From an uncultured Clostridia bacterium (lineage in GTDB: Bacteria; Bacillota; Clostridia; Christensenellales; Borkfalkiaceae), in the NCBI GenBank assembly GCA_934254725.1, contig CAKQLR010000005.1:1-64000 (forward strand): a stretch of DNA of 64,000 nucleotides, in the 5' to 3' direction. Below are positions 60,586-64,000 of the stretch, piece after piece (position 1 is the first letter of the stretch; every line of letters starts with the position of its first letter). The notes beneath the pieces were generated by a model. It did not search any database. It saw only the letters and a program-made list of their open reading frames with translations, and was not told the DNA's origin. The position numbers and the translations under genes were made by a program.

Positions 60586-61140
60586 ATGAATACGATATTT
60601 TTTGTAGTTTTCACTCTGTCGGTGTCGATTTTAACTTTCGTCTGTCCGTCCAAAGTTTTATCATCCGCCCTTTCCGGCACGGAAAAAGCCGTTACGCTTT
60701 CGATATCTCTCACGGCGGTATACGCTCTGTGGCTCGGCATAATGAAGCTTGCGGAAAAATCGGGCGTGAACGATTTCCTCGCGAAGGTTATGAAAAGGCC
60801 TGTCAGATTCCTTTTCGGAAATATCGGCAAAGAAGCGGAAAAATATGCCGCGATGAATATCTCCGCCAACCTTTTGGGCATGGGCGGCGTGGCTACGCCT
60901 ATGGGCATACTCGCAGCAAAGGAAATGGATAAACGGGGCGACGAGTACGCAATGAGTATACTTTTCACGCTTGCCGCAACGAGTATTCAGCTTTTGCCGT
61001 CCAACGTAATAGCTTTAAGGGAAACTGCGGGCAGCACTTCCGCAAGCGATATTATTCTGCCCACTTTAATCACAACCGTCGTTTCCACTTTCGCCGCGGT
61101 GCTAACGGTAAGCTTGATTTTCAGGAAGAAAAAAAGATGA
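60586..61140 (+). CDS. spmA: Spore maturation protein A
   Basis: 184 residues with four or five helices and the nucleoside-recognition (Gate) domain pattern: YALWLGIMKLAEKSG, ANLLGMGGVATPMGILAAKEM, and FTLAATSIQLLPSNVIALR. SpmA and SpmB are mother-cell membrane proteins needed for full spore core dehydration. The start has no strong ribosome site. The next gene begins inside the stop codon (ATGA), so the pair is coupled. Its presence is a main reason to call the host a spore former. Confidence 0.93.
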   Translation: MNTIFFVVFTLSVSILTFVCPSKVLSSALSGTEKAVTLSISLTAVYALWLGIMKLAEKSGVNDFLAKVMKRPVRFLFGNIGKEAEKYAAMNISANLLGMGGVATPMGILAAKEMDKRGDEYAMSILFTLAATSIQLLPSNVIALRETAGSTSASDIILPTLITTVVSTFAAVLTVSLIFRKKKR

Positions 61141-61649
61141 GTTTTTCTATTTACATTATCCCCGTGTTGTTTTTATTTTTGGCTGTTTTTGCGCGATTCA
61201 GGCGGGTAAACGTTTATGACTCGTTTATATCGGGTGCAAAGGAAGCTGTGCCGTTATGCGTTTCGCTCTTCCCCTATCTTGCGGTAATTTTTATTATGAC
61301 GGAACTTTTCAACGCAAGCGGGCTGAGCGGCTTCCTACAAAAAATTCTTTCTCCCGCGTGGAAATTTTTAGGCATACCCGAAGAGCTTGGCGAGCTTATT
61401 CTTATAAAGCCTTTTTCGGGAAGCGGAAGCCTTGCCGTTCTTTCGGATTTCTATTCAAAGTACGGGGCGGACGGATATCTTTCACGTTGCGCTTCGGTAA
61501 TTTACGGCTCAAGCGAAACGGTTTTTTATGTTTCCGCAGTATACTTTTCGGGGGCGAAAAACGCAAAACTTCTTATTCCCGTGGCGGTGTCGCTCCTTGC
61601 GGGATTGTTTTCCGCCATTATCGCGTGCAGGCTTTGTCTTATTATGTAG
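61137..61649 (+). CDS. spmB: Spore maturation protein B
   Basis: 170 residues, Gate-domain membrane protein. VYDSFISGAKEAVPLCVSLFPYLAVIF, LIKPFSGSGSLAVL and the closing helix match SpmB. It works with SpmA in spore core dehydration. Overlaps spmA by 4 bp. Transcription by sporulation sigma-E is expected from the family, but I could not identify a convincing sigma-E promoter upstream. Confidence 0.93.
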   Translation: MSFSIYIIPVLFLFLAVFARFRRVNVYDSFISGAKEAVPLCVSLFPYLAVIFIMTELFNASGLSGFLQKILSPAWKFLGIPEELGELILIKPFSGSGSLAVLSDFYSKYGADGYLSRCASVIYGSSETVFYVSAVYFSGAKNAKLLIPVAVSLLAGLFSAIIACRLCLIM

Positions 61650-61679
61650 AAAAAAAAGCTATAAACGGCTTAAATACGA

Positions 61680-61707
61680 TTGCAAAAAAAATTTTTTTCG
61701 TTATAAT
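61680..61707 (+). promoter_or_regulatory. Putative promoter of the MATE transporter gene
   Basis: TTGCAA (61680-61685), 16-bp A/T spacer, TATAAT (61702-61707), then GGCGGAT before the ATG at 61737. The spacer is one base short. Confidence 0.55.
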
Positions 61708-61736
61708 AATATCTATCACTTTCGGCGGATAAAAAA

Positions 61737-63122
61737 ATGGAGCAAACAAACGAAACACTTAAAGATAAAAATTCAGTTGACCTTACGGAAGGCAACCTTG
61801 TAAAAAAGATCATTTTATACACACTGCCCATCATAGCTACGGGCATACTTTCACTGCTATTCAACGCGGCGGATATAATCGTAGTAGGAAGATACGCTTC
61901 GGACACGGCGCTTGCGGCGGTCAGCGCAACGAGCGCTTTAATTAACCTTATAGTCAATTTGATTTTGGGTCTGGCTGTCGGCGCGGGCGTCGGCGTGGCG
62001 AAATGCTTCGGCTCCAAAGACGACGACGGCATGAGCAAAATGGTACATACGTCTATGCTCACCTCCGTTATCGGCGGATTATTCTTCGGCGTTTTCGGAT
62101 ATATTTTCGCCAAATACTTTTTAGAGCTTATGGCTACGCCGGAAAACGTTATAGACCAGTCCTCCCTTTACGTTAAAATTTACTTTATCGGAATTCCGTT
62201 TGCGATCGTCTATAACTTCGGCGCGGCGATACTCCGTTCGGTAGGCGATACCAAACGCCCTCTTATATTCCTTATAATCGCGGGCGTCGTGAACGTGATA
62301 CTGAATCTGTTCTTTGTTATCGTCCTTAAAATGGACGTGGACGGCGTTGCCTGGGCTACCACGATATCGCAGGTTTTGTCCATGATACTCGTAGTCGTAT
62401 ACCTTATAAAAGTAAAAGCGAGTTACAGATTATATATAAAGAAGCTTCGCATTCATAAAAGCAGTTTGAAGGAAATTCTCCTTATCGGTATACCGGCGGG
62501 AGTGCAAGGCTCTTTGTTCTCTATTTCCAACGTTATAATTCAGTCAGGCATAAACAGCTTCGGCGACGTTGCCATGTCTGGTAACGGCGCTGCGGGAAAT
62601 ATAGAAGGGTTTGTTTATACAAGCATGAACGCCTTCCACCAAACGGCTCTTGCGTTCATCGGGCAACATATCGGCGCAAACAAATGTCACCGAATAGGTA
62701 AAATCACATTGATATGCGTGCTGATGGTAAGCGGTGTGGGGCTTGTCCTCGGCATAGGCGCATTCCTTCTTGCACGTCCGCTTCTCAGCATTTATGCGCC
62801 CGGGCGTGACGACGTTATAGAATTCGGCATAACCAGAATGTCTTACGTTTGCGCACCGTATTTCCTATGCGGAATTATGGACGTGCTGAGCGGCGCTTCA
62901 AGAGGTATGGGCAAATCCATTTCAACAATGATAATTACGCTCGTATCCGTATGCGGACTCAGAATTTTATGGATTTACACCGTGTTCAGGCAGTTCCACG
63001 AGTTAAGCGTTCTGTACATCTCATACCCCATTTCCTGGGCGGTGTGCGTGGCGGCGCAAGCGGTCGCATTTGTATTAGCGTATTCTAAAATCAAAAAGGA
63101 ACACCCGGTAGACGAAAAATAA
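61737..63122 (+). CDS. MATE-family efflux transporter
   Basis: 461 residues, about twelve helices, normal for the family. Typical features are KIILYTLPIIATGILSLLFNAADIIVVGRYASDTALAAVSATSALINLIVNLILGLAVGAGV, YVKIYFIGIPFAIVYNFGAAILRSVGDTKRP and the second-half mirror GMGKSISTMIITLVSVCGLRILW. It exports drugs or toxic metabolites using a Na+ or H+ gradient. It lies between spore genes but has its own promoter. Confidence 0.93.
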   Translation: MEQTNETLKDKNSVDLTEGNLVKKIILYTLPIIATGILSLLFNAADIIVVGRYASDTALAAVSATSALINLIVNLILGLAVGAGVGVAKCFGSKDDDGMSKMVHTSMLTSVIGGLFFGVFGYIFAKYFLELMATPENVIDQSSLYVKIYFIGIPFAIVYNFGAAILRSVGDTKRPLIFLIIAGVVNVILNLFFVIVLKMDVDGVAWATTISQVLSMILVVVYLIKVKASYRLYIKKLRIHKSSLKEILLIGIPAGVQGSLFSISNVIIQSGINSFGDVAMSGNGAAGNIEGFVYTSMNAFHQTALAFIGQHIGANKCHRIGKITLICVLMVSGVGLVLGIGAFLLARPLLSIYAPGRDDVIEFGITRMSYVCAPYFLCGIMDVLSGASRGMGKSISTMIITLVSVCGLRILWIYTVFRQFHELSVLYISYPISWAVCVAAQAVAFVLAYSKIKKEHPVDEK

Positions 63123-63236
63123 AAATACGCGTTAATGCGCGAAATAAATGCTTTTTACATAAAACCCCTTGTATTGAAAAAACTATAAGCGAACCTTTCG
63201 GAACGGATCGGTTTATAGAATACAAGGAGTTTTTTT

Positions 63237-63782
63237 ATGAAAGCAACAGGAATAGTCAGAAGAATAGACGAGCTTGGCAGGGTGGTTATCCCCAAAGAAA
63301 TACGTAAGACTTTAAGGCTCAACTCGGGCGACCCGATAGAGATTTACACGGAACGAGAAGAACTTATATTTAAGAAATATTCACCGATAAAAAGCGTGGA
63401 CGGGTTTGCAGAAGTAGCAGCCGAAGCCGTACGCACCGTTTCGGGGCACGCCGCCGCGATATGCGATACGGACTGCGTGGCTGCGGTTGCGGGCGGACAA
63501 AAAGCGCTTGTCGGGGAGAGAATTTCTTCTAAACTCGAAAAGGTTTTGAGAGAGCGCACCCCGGTGGTCATCAACAACGAGGACGGTGCGGAAAGCATTC
63601 CCCTTACAGGCGGTGAAGAGAAAAAAATTCTTTCGCAGGTAATCGTCCCCGTTATGTCGAACGGCGACGTGGTGGGCGGGTGCATTTTATTTTCCTATTC
63701 GGAAAACGACAAGATGCGCGAGAGCGATTTGAAAATTGCCGAAACCTGCGCAGAATTTATAGCGCGGGGGCTTCTGGAATGA
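63237..63782 (+). CDS. spoVT: Stage V sporulation protein T
   Basis: 181 residues, full length. The N-terminal AbrB DNA-binding fold is almost textbook (MKATGIVRRIDELGRVVIPKEIRKTLRLNSGDPIEIYTE), followed by a GAF-like C-terminal domain. SpoVT modulates sigma-G genes in the forespore. AAGGAG precedes the ATG. The stop overlaps the next ATG, so spoVB is coupled to it. Confidence 0.96.
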   Translation: MKATGIVRRIDELGRVVIPKEIRKTLRLNSGDPIEIYTEREELIFKKYSPIKSVDGFAEVAAEAVRTVSGHAAAICDTDCVAAVAGGQKALVGERISSKLEKVLRERTPVVINNEDGAESIPLTGGEEKKILSQVIVPVMSNGDVVGGCILFSYSENDKMRESDLKIAETCAEFIARGLLE

Positions 63783-64000
63783 CCGAGCAAGGCGTTTGCG
63801 CTAAAAAGACGAGCGGAGAAAACGCATTTCTTAAAGGGACGGTGATACTTTCGCTCGGCGGGCTTATAGCAAAAATCGTCGGCGCGATTTATCGGATACC
63901 GCTGACCTGCATGATAGGCGCGGAAGGCATAGGGCTTTACCAGACGGTTTTTCCCGTATATACGGCAATGCTCACACTGTCCTCCACGGGGCTGCCGATA
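63779..64000 (+). CDS. spoVB: SpoVB-like polysaccharide/lipid flippase (partial, right edge)
   Basis: 74 codons visible from an ATG at 63779 overlapping the spoVT stop. ENAFLKGTVILSLGGLIAKIVGAIYRIPLTCMIGAEGIGLYQTVFPVYTAMLTLSS is the beginning of the MurJ/SpoVB family, in which SpoVB flips precursors for spore cortex synthesis. Its order after spoVT is conserved in Bacillus and Clostridia. The rest lies beyond the window. Confidence 0.85.
   Translation, partial: MTEQGVCAKKTSGENAFLKGTVILSLGGLIAKIVGAIYRIPLTCMIGAEGIGLYQTVFPVYTAMLTLSSTGLPI

Noticed and set aside
60507..60968. 153-codon minus-strand frame
   Set aside because: Antisense of spmA, whose product is well recognised; composition is atypical.

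Overview
The window looks like chromosome from a spore-forming member of the Clostridia (Firmicutes), probably an uncultured gut lineage. Spore genes (spmA, spmB, spoVT, start of spoVB) sit at the right edge. Signals are low-GC Gram-positive: strong AGGAGG ribosome sites and near-consensus sigma-A promoters. No rRNA, tRNA, CRISPR array, transposase or prophage gene was seen. The lineage is inference; the spore and sugar genes are read directly.

Left part (1-12 kb): a carbohydrate-scavenging locus, all on the minus strand. A LacI regulator (7972-8997) follows a large GH106-like glycoside hydrolase. A second transcript encodes a 1117-residue surface protein, an LplA/YtcQ-type binding protein, two LplB/YtcP-type permeases and a secreted protein cut by the left edge. 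Both transcripts start at consensus promoters that carry related LacI-type palindromes, one perfect over 20 bp. Next come a PadR-DUF1700-DUF4097 envelope-stress-like cluster (12.3-14.2 kb) and a YtaF/MntP-like membrane protein.

15.1-28.5 kb: a nine-gene minus-strand operon, divergent from a DeoR-type regulator. It encodes a PHP-domain protein, a sorbitol-6-phosphate dehydrogenase-like SDR, a rhamnulokinase-like FGGY kinase, a tandem class II aldolase, a single class II aldolase, a sorbose-1-phosphate-reductase-like MDR, and complete E2, E3 and fused E1 components of a 2-oxoacid (or acetoin) dehydrogenase complex. A rhamnose mutarotase gene lies nearby (32980). I infer a deoxy-sugar or ketose pathway: the kinase and aldolases cleave the sugar phosphate and the lipoyl complex oxidises a product. 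This is the best candidate for an undescribed system.

29-48 kb: mixed genes. These include a second PHP phosphatase, a cysteine desulfurase with a divergent DUF3343 partner, a four-gene ABC export cluster whose ATPase is fused to a YwaF/TMEM164-like membrane domain, YitT, an HNH protein, a diguanylate cyclase, and a MacB-like ATPase-permease that is broken by a frameshift near 47226.

48-64 kb: WYL and TetR regulators, a PlsC acyltransferase and a glycolipid glycosyltransferase, a ROK glucokinase, a DUF1538 membrane protein coupled to two PII-like proteins, the housekeeping run metG-tatD-radical SAM-rsmA, and the sporulation/MATE group. A short AT/GC-patterned intergenic repeat seems to recur through the window.
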